Shown: positions 33,734 to 42,168 of the stretch, in pieces
How the letters are laid out: each line of letters begins with the position of its first letter
How positions within the stretch are numbered: position 1 is the first letter of the stretch
Origin: Nitrosomonadales bacterium
GTDB taxonomy: Bacteria > Pseudomonadota > Gammaproteobacteria > Burkholderiales > SG8-39
NCBI GenBank assembly: GCA_005240145.1
Contig: SBAS01000058.1
Coordinates: forward strand, 1 to 50,919
Reading direction: 5' to 3'
DNA: 50,919 bases
The notes under the pieces: generated by a model
Databases searched by the model: none
What the model saw: only the letters and a program-made list of their open reading frames with translations
Told to the model about the DNA's origin: nothing
Translations under genes and position numbers: made by a program

Positions 33734-33736
33734 AGT

Positions 33737-33752
33737 TGGTCAGTTTAGACCA
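33737..33752. promoter_or_regulatory. Putative autoregulatory operator of the phd/vapC pair
   Basis: TGGTC-6 nt-GACCA is an inverted repeat beginning 4 bp upstream of the antitoxin start codon, in an AT-rich gap. Phd-type antitoxins usually bind palindromes overlapping their own promoter, so this is the likely site. Confidence 0.45.
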
Positions 33753-33766
33753 TATTCCGGAACCCG

Positions 33767-34135
33767 TCATCCCTCCGGCAGCAGCTCGCGGATGAGCTTC
33801 AGCAGATCGAAGGGACTGTAGGGCTTCGCGAGGTAGGCTGTCGCGCCGGCCTCCTTCGCCTTCTGCTCGTCGCCGGCGAGCGCAAAAGAAGTAATGGTGA
33901 TGATGGGGGTATTCGCGGTGGACGGATCGGCACGCAACCGGCGCGTGGCCTCAAAGCCGTTGAGTTTCGGCAACTGGATGTCCATGAGGATCAGGTCGGG
34001 GCGAATTTCCAGCGCCTTCGCCACGCCCGCCTCGCCGTCGTATGCCTCGACGAGCTGGTAGGCCGTGCGCTTCAGCAAGTCGCGCACGATCTTGCGGTTC
34101 ATCTCGTTGTCTTCGACATAGAGAATGGTCTTCAT
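33767..34135 (-). CDS. Single-domain response regulator (receiver only)
   Basis: This 122-residue CheY/DivK-like receiver has no output domain. ILYVEDNEMNRKIVRDLL carries the acidic pocket, ILMDIQLPKLNG holds the phospho-acceptor Asp52, and AYLAKPYSPFDLL holds the conserved Lys104. The architecture matches receivers that follow large sensor kinases and act through protein contacts. Its ATG overlaps the kinase stop (ATGA), so the two are a cognate pair. Confidence 0.95.
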   Translation of the reverse strand: MKTILYVEDNEMNRKIVRDLLKRTAYQLVEAYDGEAGVAKALEIRPDLILMDIQLPKLNGFEATRRLRADPSTANTPIITITSFALAGDEQKAKEAGATAYLAKPYSPFDLLKLIRELLPEG

Positions 34136-37100
34136 GCCGCCCTTACCCGCAATGGCACTTCAAAGATGAACGCCGAACCCTTGCCCAGCTCGCTCTCGAC
34201 CCAGATGCGCCCGCCGTGCATCTCGACGAATTTCTTGCTGATCGACAGGCCCAGGCCCGTGCCGCCGTACTCGCTCGCGATGGTGGCGTCGGTCTGCTTG
34301 AACTCGGTGAAGAGGCTCGCGATCTTGTCCGGCGGGATGCCGATGCCGGTGTCGGATACCTTGTACACCAGCAGCTCGCCCTTCGCCGCGACGGCAATCT
34401 CTACCCTCCCCGCCTTGGTGAACTTGAGCGAGTTTCCCGCCAGGTTCATGAGGCACTGCGTGATGCGGCCGCTGTCGCCGTAGGCGAGCGGCAGGTCGTT
34501 GGGAATATCGACGAGGAACTCCAGGCCCTTCTCCGCCGCGAGCGGCCGCAGCGTCGCGCGCACGCTTTCCACCGTGTCGTGCACCGAGTAGTCCTGCAAG
34601 GATAGTTCCATCCGCCCGGCTTCGATCTTGGCCAGGTCCAGCACGTTGTTGATGAGGCGCAGCAGGTGCTTGCCGCTGGTCTGGATGTCCTTCAGCGGCT
34701 CCTGCATGTCCGCAGGCACCTCGCCGTAGACCTGGCCGAGGATCATTTCGTTGAAGCCGAGGATCGCGTTCAGGGGCGTCCTCAGCTCGTGACTCATGCT
34801 GGCAAGGAACTGCGACTTGTGCTGGCTTGCCTCTTCAAGTTGCTTGCCCTTTTCCGCGATCTCGCGGAACAGGCGCGCGTTCTGGATCGCCAGCGCCGAC
34901 TGCGTGGCGAAAGTCTTCAGCAGCTCCACCACCTCATGGGAGAAATGGCCGGGCGCCTTGCGGTTCACGGCCAGCGCGCCGATGATGTGGTCCTCGCGCC
35001 GCAGCGGCACCACCAGGAGCGCCCGGTAGCCCGCCTGCAGCAGGGAATCGCGCCGCGGGCTCTGGTAGCTCTCGTCGCGCATGTCGGCGATCTCGGTGGG
35101 CTCGCCCGTTTCGACCGCGTGACCGACCGTGCCCTCACCTTTTCGCATCGGCGTGGTTCGCAGCACCTCGACGATGTCAGCGGGCAGGTTTTGCGCCGCG
35201 CGCAGCTGGAACTCCTCGCTCTTTTCTTCGTACTCGTAGATCGAGCCGCCGTCCATGGCGGTCAACTGCACCGCGCGGGAGACGATCGTGCGCAGCACCG
35301 TATCGAGGTCCAGCGTCGAACTGATCGACTGGCCGACTTCGCCCAGCGCGGTGAGCTGCTCGACCGAGCGCGTGAGCGCCCCGGTGCGCGCCTCCAGCTC
35401 CTTGAACACGCGCACGTTCTCGATCGCGATCACCGCCTGCGCCGCGAAGGTGCGCAGCAGCGCGACCTGCTTCTCGCTCAATGGGCCCGGCCTCTCGCGC
35501 ACCACGCTGATCGCGCCGATGGCCGTCTCGTCGCAGATCATCGGCGCGATGGTGATGGCGCGGTTGCCGCTGGCGAGAAAATTCTTCGCCCCCACGCCCA
35601 TCGGGCCGTTCAACTCGGCTTCGGCGTCGGGGATGTCGACCATTCTGCAATCGATGATCGCCTGGCCGTGCATGTGATCGCGCGCGAGTGGAAACGGAAA
35701 CCGTTTCCGCCAGGCCTCGGTCACGGCCGGATCCCCAGTCGCAATCGCGGCCGCGCGCACCTTGGCGCCCTCCGGAATCGCCACTGCCACCATCGCGTTC
35801 GGGAACAGCCTCAAACCCGCCTGCACAATGGCCTCGAACACCGGCTGCGTATTGGTCGGCGAGCTGCTGATGACCTGCAATATCTCCGCCGTCGCCGTCT
35901 GCTGCTCGAGCGACTCCTTGGTCTCGTTGAACAGGCGCACGTTCTCGATCGCGATCACCGCCTGGTCGGCGAAGGACTCGAGCAGCGCGCTTTCTTTCGG
36001 CAGGAAGCCGCCAAGCCGGCGCCGGAAGGCCTCGATGGCGCCGATGCAACGGCCCTCGCGCATCAATGGCACGGTTATCTGCGAATAGCTGTGGCCCCAG
36101 CGTTGTGCGTCCGTCAGCGCGGCCGGCGGTGTGTCGGGCCCGTCCAGCGTGTCGGCCAGACTGACCAGGCGCCCCTGGTTCAGCGCCCGCTCCAGCGTGC
36201 TGCCGGCCAGCGGCCGCGGAAAATGCACCGCCTCGCGCGCCATCAGCTCGGCGCGCCGCTCGTCCTGCTTGCCCGGCTCCGCGCCGCGCACCTGGCCGAA
36301 ACGGTGATCGACCAGCCCCACGCGCCCGGCTTCGTCGATCAGTTGCACCTGCACGTAGTCGACGTCGGGAATCAGCCGATTGCAGCAGTCCAGGATGGCG
36401 GTGAACACCGGCGCGGTGTCCGACACCGACTCGCTGATCGAGCGCAGCACCTCGGCCGCCGCCTCCTGGCGCGCCAGCGCTTCCTTGGTCTCGTTGAACA
36501 GGCGCACGTTCTCGATCGCGATCACCGCTTGGTCGGCGAAATTCGCCAGCAGGGCTACCTGCGCATCCGTGAAGGCGTAGGGCGTCGTGCGCGACACCGA
36601 CAGCGCGCCCACCGCCCTCTCGTCGCGCACCAGCGGCACCATGAGGGCCGCCTTGCGCCCCCTTGCAAGCAGGCCGGCTTTGTCAGCCTCGGTGATCGCC
36701 CGGGAATTCACGACGTCGTTGACCTTGAGTAGCTTGCGCCCGCGTATCACCGCAGCATACGGATGGTCGCTCTCGATCGGGACGCTGGTTGCGACCTTCG
36801 GATCGATTGTCGCCCCGCCGCGCACCACGGAAACCAAATGGCCGTCGCGAACTGTCCAGACGGTCGCGTCGAAATCCTTGAACATGCGCAAGGTGGTCGC
36901 CAGGATTGCCTGGAACACCGGCTGCGCGTCCGCCACCGACCGGGCTACGATGCGCAGCACCTCACTGCTGGCCGTCTGCCGCTCGAGCGCCTCCCTGGTC
37001 TCGTTGAACAGGCGCACGTTCTCGATCGCGATGACCGCCTGGTCGGCGAAGGTCTGCAGCAGCTCGATCTGCGATGGCGAGAAGGGCCGCACTTCCCGGC

Positions 37101-37587
37101 GCCAGGTCGTGATCACGCCGACGAGCGCGCCCTCGCGAAGCAACGGGACCGAAAGCGTGCTGCGAGTCTTTTCCCGCGCTACGCGGGCCGAAGGCTTGAA
37201 GCGCGGATCATTGAGGTAATCGGCGACGATCACCAGCTTGCGCTTGAGCGCAGCCAGCCTGGTCGGGGTTTCCTTGCTCGCCGGCGCCCGCATCTTCTGC
37301 AGGAACTTCGTGAACGCGGGCGTGGTGTTGTGCTGCGCCGCGCAAGTGAGGTCTTTGCCGTCGAACAGAAACAGCGCGGCGATGTTCGAATCGCACATGC
37401 GCGTCGTGCTTTCGAGGATCGCCTTGAACGTGGGCCTGAGGTCGGACGGCGAGCGGTTGATGACCTTCAGGATCGCTGCTGTCGCGGCCTGCTGGGCGCG
37501 TGCTTCCGCGAGCTGCTGCCTGAGCGCGGCGCCGCCGGTCCTGGCGGCCGCGGCAGGCACTTTGCGCGCGAGCGCCTTGCGCCGCAT
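34132..37587 (-). CDS. Soluble sensor histidine kinase with five GAF domains
   Basis: This 1151-residue cytosolic kinase has no transmembrane helices. Five GAF modules (about 48-190, 210-360, 385-548, 575-722 and 755-900) precede HisKA (SMSHELRTPLNAILGFNEMI, phospho-His933) and the HATPase domain (N-box NLAGNSLKF near residue 1045, then DTGIGIP and GGTGLGLSISKKF). Each of the first four GAF domains ends in the signalling-helix motif QAVIAIENVRLF or a close variant, and three of these linkers are nearly identical at the DNA level. The input is unknown; GAF domains bind small ligands or cofactors. The C-terminal kinase is complete. It overlaps the receiver gene by 4 nt. Confidence 0.95.
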   Translation of the reverse strand: MRRKALARKVPAAAARTGGAALRQQLAEARAQQAATAAILKVINRSPSDLRPTFKAILESTTRMCDSNIAALFLFDGKDLTCAAQHNTTPAFTKFLQKMRAPASKETPTRLAALKRKLVIVADYLNDPRFKPSARVAREKTRSTLSVPLLREGALVGVITTWRREVRPFSPSQIELLQTFADQAVIAIENVRLFNETREALERQTASSEVLRIVARSVADAQPVFQAILATTLRMFKDFDATVWTVRDGHLVSVVRGGATIDPKVATSVPIESDHPYAAVIRGRKLLKVNDVVNSRAITEADKAGLLARGRKAALMVPLVRDERAVGALSVSRTTPYAFTDAQVALLANFADQAVIAIENVRLFNETKEALARQEAAAEVLRSISESVSDTAPVFTAILDCCNRLIPDVDYVQVQLIDEAGRVGLVDHRFGQVRGAEPGKQDERRAELMAREAVHFPRPLAGSTLERALNQGRLVSLADTLDGPDTPPAALTDAQRWGHSYSQITVPLMREGRCIGAIEAFRRRLGGFLPKESALLESFADQAVIAIENVRLFNETKESLEQQTATAEILQVISSSPTNTQPVFEAIVQAGLRLFPNAMVAVAIPEGAKVRAAAIATGDPAVTEAWRKRFPFPLARDHMHGQAIIDCRMVDIPDAEAELNGPMGVGAKNFLASGNRAITIAPMICDETAIGAISVVRERPGPLSEKQVALLRTFAAQAVIAIENVRVFKELEARTGALTRSVEQLTALGEVGQSISSTLDLDTVLRTIVSRAVQLTAMDGGSIYEYEEKSEEFQLRAAQNLPADIVEVLRTTPMRKGEGTVGHAVETGEPTEIADMRDESYQSPRRDSLLQAGYRALLVVPLRREDHIIGALAVNRKAPGHFSHEVVELLKTFATQSALAIQNARLFREIAEKGKQLEEASQHKSQFLASMSHELRTPLNAILGFNEMILGQVYGEVPADMQEPLKDIQTSGKHLLRLINNVLDLAKIEAGRMELSLQDYSVHDTVESVRATLRPLAAEKGLEFLVDIPNDLPLAYGDSGRITQCLMNLAGNSLKFTKAGRVEIAVAAKGELLVYKVSDTGIGIPPDKIASLFTEFKQTDATIASEYGGTGLGLSISKKFVEMHGGRIWVESELGKGSAFIFEVPLRVRAA
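35916..35973 (-). repeat. 58-bp GAF-linker repeat, copy 1
   Basis: This encodes the end of GAF3 and the signalling helix (FADQAVIAIENVRLFNETKE). It is over 96% identical to 36483-36540 and 36993-37050, while the intervening GAF domains have diverged. A 29-bp core also recurs at 35411-35439. Confidence 0.85.
36483..36540 (-). repeat. 58-bp GAF-linker repeat, copy 2
   Basis: This is the linker after GAF2. It differs from copy 1 at a single base. Confidence 0.85.
36993..37050 (-). repeat. 58-bp GAF-linker repeat, copy 3
   Basis: This is the linker after GAF1. It differs from copy 1 at two bases, and one encodes the K-to-R change (FNETREALE). Confidence 0.85.
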
Positions 37588-37676
37588 CTGCGGCGCGGTC
37601 CTGGATCCGCGTTTCCTATCCGTTGCCAGCTGCCGTCCCTCCCGGTTTCGACGCTGTCGGAGCTACTCGCGCTTCA

Positions 37677-37976
37677 CTACGCAGCCGCCGGCTCGATTTC
37701 GCGCTTGATGCGCTTGGCGTTGGCGATCTCCGCGAGGCGAAGGTCGTAGGCCGCCTGCAGGTTGAGCCAGGAGCGGGCATCGCCGCCGAAATACCGCGCC
37801 AAACGCATTGCCGTGTCTGCAGTGATCCCCCGCCGCTCGCGCACGACGTCGTTCACGCGCGGTGCGGGCACGGCCAGCGCCTTCGCCAGCGCATTGGCGC
37901 TCAGACCGAGCGGCACCAGGTAGTCCTCCCGCAACACTTCGCCCGGATGCACGGGCCGCATGCGATTCTTGAGCAT
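37677..37976 (-). CDS. higA: HigA-type antitoxin (XRE family), toxin partner truncated
   Basis: This 99-residue HTH protein has the HigA signature RPVHPGEVLREDYLVPLGLSANALAKALAVPAPRVNDVVRERRGITADTAMRLARYFGG. The LNLQAAYDLRLAE C-terminus is typical of plasmid-addiction HigA. The ATG at 37976 is preferred over an upstream TTG because GGAG lies at the right spacing. The cognate higB should end just upstream, and only a C-terminal scrap of it remains (37989-38063). The antitoxin is therefore orphaned, though it may still act as a repressor or cross-neutralise other HigB toxins. Confidence 0.92.
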   Translation of the reverse strand: MLKNRMRPVHPGEVLREDYLVPLGLSANALAKALAVPAPRVNDVVRERRGITADTAMRLARYFGGDARSWLNLQAAYDLRLAEIANAKRIKREIEPAAA

Positions 37977-37988
37977 AGTCAATCTCCG

Positions 37989-38063
37989 TCAGTGGTAGCC
38001 CACGATCTCGACGTCTTCCGCTCCAGCCTCGCTCCAGCGAAAGCAGAGGCGAATATAACGCCT
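37989..38063 (-). pseudogene. C-terminal remnant of HigB toxin
   Basis: On the minus strand the frame ending in TGA at 37989 reads YIRLCFRW, then a short spacer and EDVEIVGYH, the conserved C-terminus of HigB/RelE-superfamily toxins. The N-terminal ~65 residues are missing and no start or homology is seen upstream, where the CnbZ-like gene region begins. The stop lies 12 nt before higA, the normal toxin-antitoxin spacing. A deletion joined this point to the downstream gene's leader. Confidence 0.8.
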
Positions 38064-38113
38064 AACGTTAAATGGCAGGGCGGTACGCCGGCGCGGGTGT
38101 AGAGTTGCCGACC

Positions 38114-38851
38114 ATGAGCCCGCTCATCCCGTTTCCTGACGGCGGCTACGCCTTCCTCGAGGGCGTGTACCCCTATTCCCAGGGCGTGGTGGCGCTGCCC
38201 GACTTCGCGATCGAGCGCGCGATCTTCAGCCAGCCGGTGCCCATGGCCGAGGGATTCCGCAGGATCGCCAGGTTCCTCGCGCTGCAGAACCGGCCGAAAA
38301 CGGCGCTCTGCGCGGCCGAACTGCGCTCGCCGAAGCCGTTCAGCTTCGAGGGCTTCGTCGAATTCAACAAGGGCTACGTGTCGGTGCTGGAGCAGTGGCA
38401 GCTGTACCGGGACGGCAGGAATCCCGTGGCGCGCTCGAACGTGGCGCCAGAGGCCAACCCGCCCGCCGAGCCCTGCTTCTACGCGTTCTGCTACACGGTG
38501 CCTTCGATCCAGACCGGCTCCTTCGTCGTCGCCGGCAGCGGCGAATGGCCCGAGGGCGGGCGCTTTCCGGAGGATATCGTCGCGCGCGGCGACCTGTCGC
38601 CCGCAGGGCTACAGCAGAAGTCCGACTGGGTGCTCGCGACGATGGAATCGCGCATGAAGCAACTCGGCACTGGCTGGAAACACGCCACCGTCAGCCAGGT
38701 CTATTCGGTGCACGACCTCCATGCCCTGATGCCGAGAATCGAGCAGCGCATCAAGCCCAGCACCATCACGCGTCATTACTGCCGGCCGCCGATCGCCGAA
38801 CTCGAATTCGAGATGGATGTCAGAGGCGTATACCTGCAGCGCGTAATCTAG
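38114..38851 (+). CDS. Rid-superfamily protein similar to 2-amino-5-chloromuconate deaminase (CnbZ)
   Basis: This 245-residue protein starts at the ATG at 38114. GGYAFLEGVYPYSQGVVALPDFAIERAIFSQPVPMAEGFRRIARFL, the phrase CAAELRSPKPFSFEGFVEFNKGYV and the tandem arrangement of two YjgF-like halves resemble the CnbZ family. CnbZ hydrolyses 2-aminomuconate-type enamines in nitro/chloroaromatic degradation. I recognise the family from these motifs, but the substrate here is inferred only. It is convergent with livM and overlaps its stop by 4 nt. Its leader contains the higB remnant, suggesting that this gene arrived or was rearranged next to a decayed TA locus. Confidence 0.7.
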   Translation: MSPLIPFPDGGYAFLEGVYPYSQGVVALPDFAIERAIFSQPVPMAEGFRRIARFLALQNRPKTALCAAELRSPKPFSFEGFVEFNKGYVSVLEQWQLYRDGRNPVARSNVAPEANPPAEPCFYAFCYTVPSIQTGSFVVAGSGEWPEGGRFPEDIVARGDLSPAGLQQKSDWVLATMESRMKQLGTGWKHATVSQVYSVHDLHALMPRIEQRIKPSTITRHYCRPPIAELEFEMDVRGVYLQRVI

Positions 38852-39831
38852 CGCGCGGCGGGCCCGCGCTTGTTCAAGGCCTCGAGCGCCGTGCCGAGGA
38901 TTCCCTTCGGCAGGTAGATGATGAACAGCACCAGCATCAGGCCGTAGACCGCGAGGTCGAGCGCCGGGAACTGCTTGAAGGCGTCGCCGAGCGCGAGGCG
39001 CAGCCCCTCGGCGAGCAGCAGCGTGAATACCGCGCCCACGGTCGGCCCGAGCATCACGTACATGCCGCCCGCGATGACGCCGAACACCATCTGCAGGCTG
39101 ATGCCGATGCCGGACACGGTTTCGGGGTTGATGTAGAGCTGGTACTGCGCGTAGAGCACGCCGCCCAGGCTCGTCATCACCGCGGAGATCAGCGTGACGA
39201 AAAGCTTCGAGCGCGTGACGTTGATGCCGATCGAGGCGGCGGCTTCCTCCTCGTGGCTGATCGCCTCGAGCGCAAGCCGCGTCATGCCGCGGTCCACTTT
39301 CGCCCAGACCCAGAGGCCGGCGAGCCAGACCACGAGGATGGCGTAGAACCAGACCACCTTGTCGGAGAACTGCAGCGCGCCGAGCGACCAGGCGTTGCCC
39401 TGGGCGAGCGCGGTGTTGGGCGTGGCGCCGAGCGAGCCGCCGGTCTGATCGCGCAGCGCGACGATGATGAGGCGCGTGACTTCCGACAAGGCGAGCGTCA
39501 CCAGCGCGAAATAGTGGCCGACGATCTTGAAGCGGAAGCACGGCAGGCCAATGATCACCGCGACCAGCGCCGACACGATGACCCCGGCGATCGCGCCGAT
39601 CCACGGCGAGACGCCGAAATGGTTCCACAGCATCACCACCGAGTAGGCGCCGATACCGAGGAAGGCACCGTGGCCGAAGCTCACCAGCCCGAGGCGCCCC
39701 ATGATCGACCAGCTGGTGTACACGTAGCCCCACAAGAGGCACATGATCACCAGGTGCAGCGGATAATTGCCCAGGCCGTAGAAAGGCGTTCCGGCGAGCA
39801 GCGCGAGCAGCGCGAGCAGGAGAATTTTCAT
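38848..39831 (-). CDS. livM: Branched-chain-type ABC transporter permease LivM
   Basis: This 327-residue inner-membrane permease has around 9-10 hydrophobic helices. SWSIMGRLGLVSFGHGAFLGIGAYSVVML near the N-terminus and TRLALEAISHEEEAAASIGINVTRSKLFVTLISAVMTSLGGVLYAQYQLYINPE are the LivM signatures, including the EAA-like loop for the ATPase. It is the last gene of the liv cluster, separated from livH by one base. The substrate is set by LivK and may not be an amino acid. Confidence 0.94.
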   Translation of the reverse strand: MKILLLALLALLAGTPFYGLGNYPLHLVIMCLLWGYVYTSWSIMGRLGLVSFGHGAFLGIGAYSVVMLWNHFGVSPWIGAIAGVIVSALVAVIIGLPCFRFKIVGHYFALVTLALSEVTRLIIVALRDQTGGSLGATPNTALAQGNAWSLGALQFSDKVVWFYAILVVWLAGLWVWAKVDRGMTRLALEAISHEEEAAASIGINVTRSKLFVTLISAVMTSLGGVLYAQYQLYINPETVSGIGISLQMVFGVIAGGMYVMLGPTVGAVFTLLLAEGLRLALGDAFKQFPALDLAVYGLMLVLFIIYLPKGILGTALEALNKRGPAAR

Positions 39832-39832
39832 C

Positions 39833-40699
39833 TCATTTCCCGCCGAGGATGCCCTGCGGGCGCCAGAACATCACCGCGATGAAGAACACAAACGCGATCA
39901 CGTAGCCCCATTCGATGGCGAGGACGAAGCCGCCCACCGAGATGAACTGGGCGAAGATGAACGCGGCGATGAGTCCCCCGAGCATATTGCCCAGGCCCCC
40001 GAGCACACAGATGAGGAAGGTGATCGGGCCGAACGAGAGGCCGATCGCGGGGTGGATGTCGTATTGCAGCACCAGCAGGCACGCGCTGAGTCCCGCAAGC
40101 GAGCCGCCCAGCGCCGAGGTGACGACGAAGATGCGCCCCGGGTTCACCCCGACCAGCGGCATGATTTCGCGGTCCTGGCTGATGGCGCGAATCGCGGTGC
40201 CGATGTAAGTGCGCGTGAGGAACAGGTAAGTCGCCGCGACGCCCGCGACCGCCACCACGAAAGCGATGATGCGCGGCATCGAGAACGACATCTCGCCGAT
40301 TGCGACGGGCGGCAGCTTCACGCCGAGGTTCTTGAATTCGATGCCGAAGGCGAGCGTGGCGGCCGCCTGCAGAAAGAACAGCACCCCGCCGGTCACCAGC
40401 AGCTGGTTGATCGGCTCGGCGCTGAGCACCGGCCGGATGATGAACTGATGCATCAGCGCACCCAGCAGCGCGACAATGGCAATGCCGGCGGCCATCGCGG
40501 CCAGCAGCGGCCAGCCCTGCTGCACGTGCAGCGCGTACACCGCGTACATGCCGATCATGATCATCTCGGCGTAGCAGATCCAGACCACGTCGATGACGCC
40601 GAAGATCAGGTTCAGGCCGAGCGACAGGAGCGCCAGCAGGCCGCCCAGCAGGATGCCGTTCAGCACCGCTTCGAGAAGGAAGATGTCGAAGACTTCCAT
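39833..40699 (-). CDS. livH: Branched-chain-type ABC transporter permease LivH
   Basis: This 288-residue permease contains VLNGILLGGLLALLSLGLNLIFGVIDVVWICYAEMIMIGMYAVYAL, typical of LivH. Its cytoplasmic coupling loop TYIGTAIRAISQDREIMPLVGVNPGRIF contacts the ATPases. A conserved C-terminal FGPITFLICVLGGLGNMLGGLIAAFIFA is present. It directly follows livF with no gap. Together with LivM it forms the translocation pore. Confidence 0.94.
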   Translation of the reverse strand: MEVFDIFLLEAVLNGILLGGLLALLSLGLNLIFGVIDVVWICYAEMIMIGMYAVYALHVQQGWPLLAAMAAGIAIVALLGALMHQFIIRPVLSAEPINQLLVTGGVLFFLQAAATLAFGIEFKNLGVKLPPVAIGEMSFSMPRIIAFVVAVAGVAATYLFLTRTYIGTAIRAISQDREIMPLVGVNPGRIFVVTSALGGSLAGLSACLLVLQYDIHPAIGLSFGPITFLICVLGGLGNMLGGLIAAFIFAQFISVGGFVLAIEWGYVIAFVFFIAVMFWRPQGILGGK

Positions 40700-41404
40700 C
40701 TATATTCCCAGATAGGCCTTGCGGATCTCAGCCGAAGCGAGCAGTTCGGCCGCGGTGCCGCTTGACTTGATGCGCCCGGTCTCGAGCAGGTAGGCGCGGT
40801 CCACCACCTTCAACACCTGGCGGATGTTCTGCTCGACGATCAGCACGGTGTAGCCCTCGGCGCAGATGCGCTTCACCATCTGCATGATCGACTGCACCAC
40901 CACCGGCGCGAGCCCCGCCGAGGGCTCATCGAGCAGCAGCAGCTTGGGGCCCGACATCAGCGCGCGGCCGATCGCGCACATCTGCTGCTCGCCGCCCGAA
41001 AGCGTGCCGGCCAGCTGATTGCGCCGCTCTTCCAGCCGCGGGAACAGATCGAAGACGAATTTCCTTTTCTCCGGGAATCGTGTTCTGGAAGAAACTGGGA
41101 ACGAACCCATCTTCAGGTTCTCCTCGACCGTCAACCGGGGGAAAAGCCGCCGGTTCTCCGGCACGTGCGCGATGCCGGTGGCGATCACCTTGTGCGGCGC
41201 CACCTGCCTGAGCGAGCGGCCCTCCATGGTCACTTCGCCGCCCGTGAGGTCGATCAGCTTCGAAATCGCGCGCAGGAGCGTGGTCTTGCCCGCGCCGTTG
41301 GGCCCGATCACCGCGACCGATTCGCCTGCCTTCACTTCCAGGCTGACGCCGAACAACGCCCGAAAGGAGCCGTAGCCGGCCGAGACATTGCTGATCGAAA
41401 GCAT
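40700..41404 (-). CDS. livF: Branched-chain-type ABC transporter ATPase LivF
   Basis: This 234-residue ATPase has Walker A (GPNGAGKTTLLR), the Q-loop region (HVPENRRLFPRLTVEENL), the signature LSGGEQQM, Walker B (LLLLDEPSAGL) and the switch His region (VLIVEQNI). The last segment, IKSSGTAAELLASAEIRKAYLGI, is the usual LivF end. A patch at 41040-41110 has AT-richer codons than the rest. It overlaps livG by one base. Confidence 0.95.
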   Translation of the reverse strand: MLSISNVSAGYGSFRALFGVSLEVKAGESVAVIGPNGAGKTTLLRAISKLIDLTGGEVTMEGRSLRQVAPHKVIATGIAHVPENRRLFPRLTVEENLKMGSFPVSSRTRFPEKRKFVFDLFPRLEERRNQLAGTLSGGEQQMCAIGRALMSGPKLLLLDEPSAGLAPVVVQSIMQMVKRICAEGYTVLIVEQNIRQVLKVVDRAYLLETGRIKSSGTAAELLASAEIRKAYLGI

Positions 41405-42162
41405 CAGGCCGTCCTGTCCGCCACGGTCTTCTGCACGTCGGCGGCATCCGTGCCGAGGTACACCTCGATCACCTTCGGGTCGTGCGCCACCTCGGCGGGC
41501 TTGCCCTGCGCGATCACCTCGCCGTGATCCAGCACGATGAGCCGGTCCACCACGCGCATCAGCACGCCCATGATGTGCTCGACCCAGATGATGGTGATGC
41601 CCCTCTCACGCCGGATCATGGCCAGCATGTCGGCCGCCTGCTCCATCTCGGCGTGGTCCAGGCCGCCGAGCGATTCATCGGCCAGCAATATCTTCGGCTG
41701 GGTCGCCAGCGCGCGCGCCAGTTCGAGCTTCTTCAGGCCCGCGGCGCCCAGGCCATCGACGCGGACGCTTTCTTCGATCGGCAAGCCGACGAGATTCAGG
41801 GATTCTCCTGCGATCTGATGCGCTTTTGCCCTTGAAGGCCGTTCCAGCTGGCCATAAAAGGCCGCCAGGGCGACATTTTCAACCAGGGAAAGCTTGCGGA
41901 ACGGTCGTGGAATCTGGAAGGTGCGCGCGATGCCGCGATGGCAGATCGACGCGGGCAGCAGCCCGCCGATCTCCTCGCCCTTCAAGCGCACCGAGCCGGC
42001 CGAGGGTGCGTGCAGCCCCGCGATCAGGTTGAAGGTGGTGCTCTTGCCGGAGCCGTTGGGGCCGATCAGGCCGAGAATCTCGCCCTCCGTGAGGGAGAAC
42101 GAGACCTCGGAGACCGCTGTGAATCCGCCGAACCGCTTGGTCAGGCCTTGGACTTCTAGCAC
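41404..42162 (-). CDS. livG: Branched-chain-type ABC transporter ATPase LivG
   Basis: This 252-residue ATPase has Walker A (GPNGSGKSTTFN), FQIPRPFRKLSLVENVALAAFYG after the Q-loop, a divergent signature (LGAAGLKKLELARALA instead of LSGGQ), Walker B (ILLADESLGGL) and IIWVEHIMGVLM. The glutamate in Walker B is followed by S rather than P, which LivG-like proteins tolerate. It lies between livK and livF in the usual order. Confidence 0.94.
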   Translation of the reverse strand: MLEVQGLTKRFGGFTAVSEVSFSLTEGEILGLIGPNGSGKSTTFNLIAGLHAPSAGSVRLKGEEIGGLLPASICHRGIARTFQIPRPFRKLSLVENVALAAFYGQLERPSRAKAHQIAGESLNLVGLPIEESVRVDGLGAAGLKKLELARALATQPKILLADESLGGLDHAEMEQAADMLAMIRRERGITIIWVEHIMGVLMRVVDRLIVLDHGEVIAQGKPAEVAHDPKVIEVYLGTDAADVQKTVADRTA

Positions 42163-42168
42163 TTCCTG

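Noticed and set aside
34666-36732. 688-codon open frame antisense to the kinase
   Set aside because: Its repeated AHVLDRDHRL pattern is only the reverse reading of the GAF linker repeats; the kinase frame has intact catalytic motifs.
38051-38078. GCCTAACGTTAAAT, resembling integron attC core ends (RYYYAAC and GTTRRRY)
   Set aside because: The two half-sites abut with no intervening L boxes or stem spacing, so it cannot fold as attC; no integrase or cassette array is present. A similar TAACGTTAA at 27853-27861 is probably coincidence.
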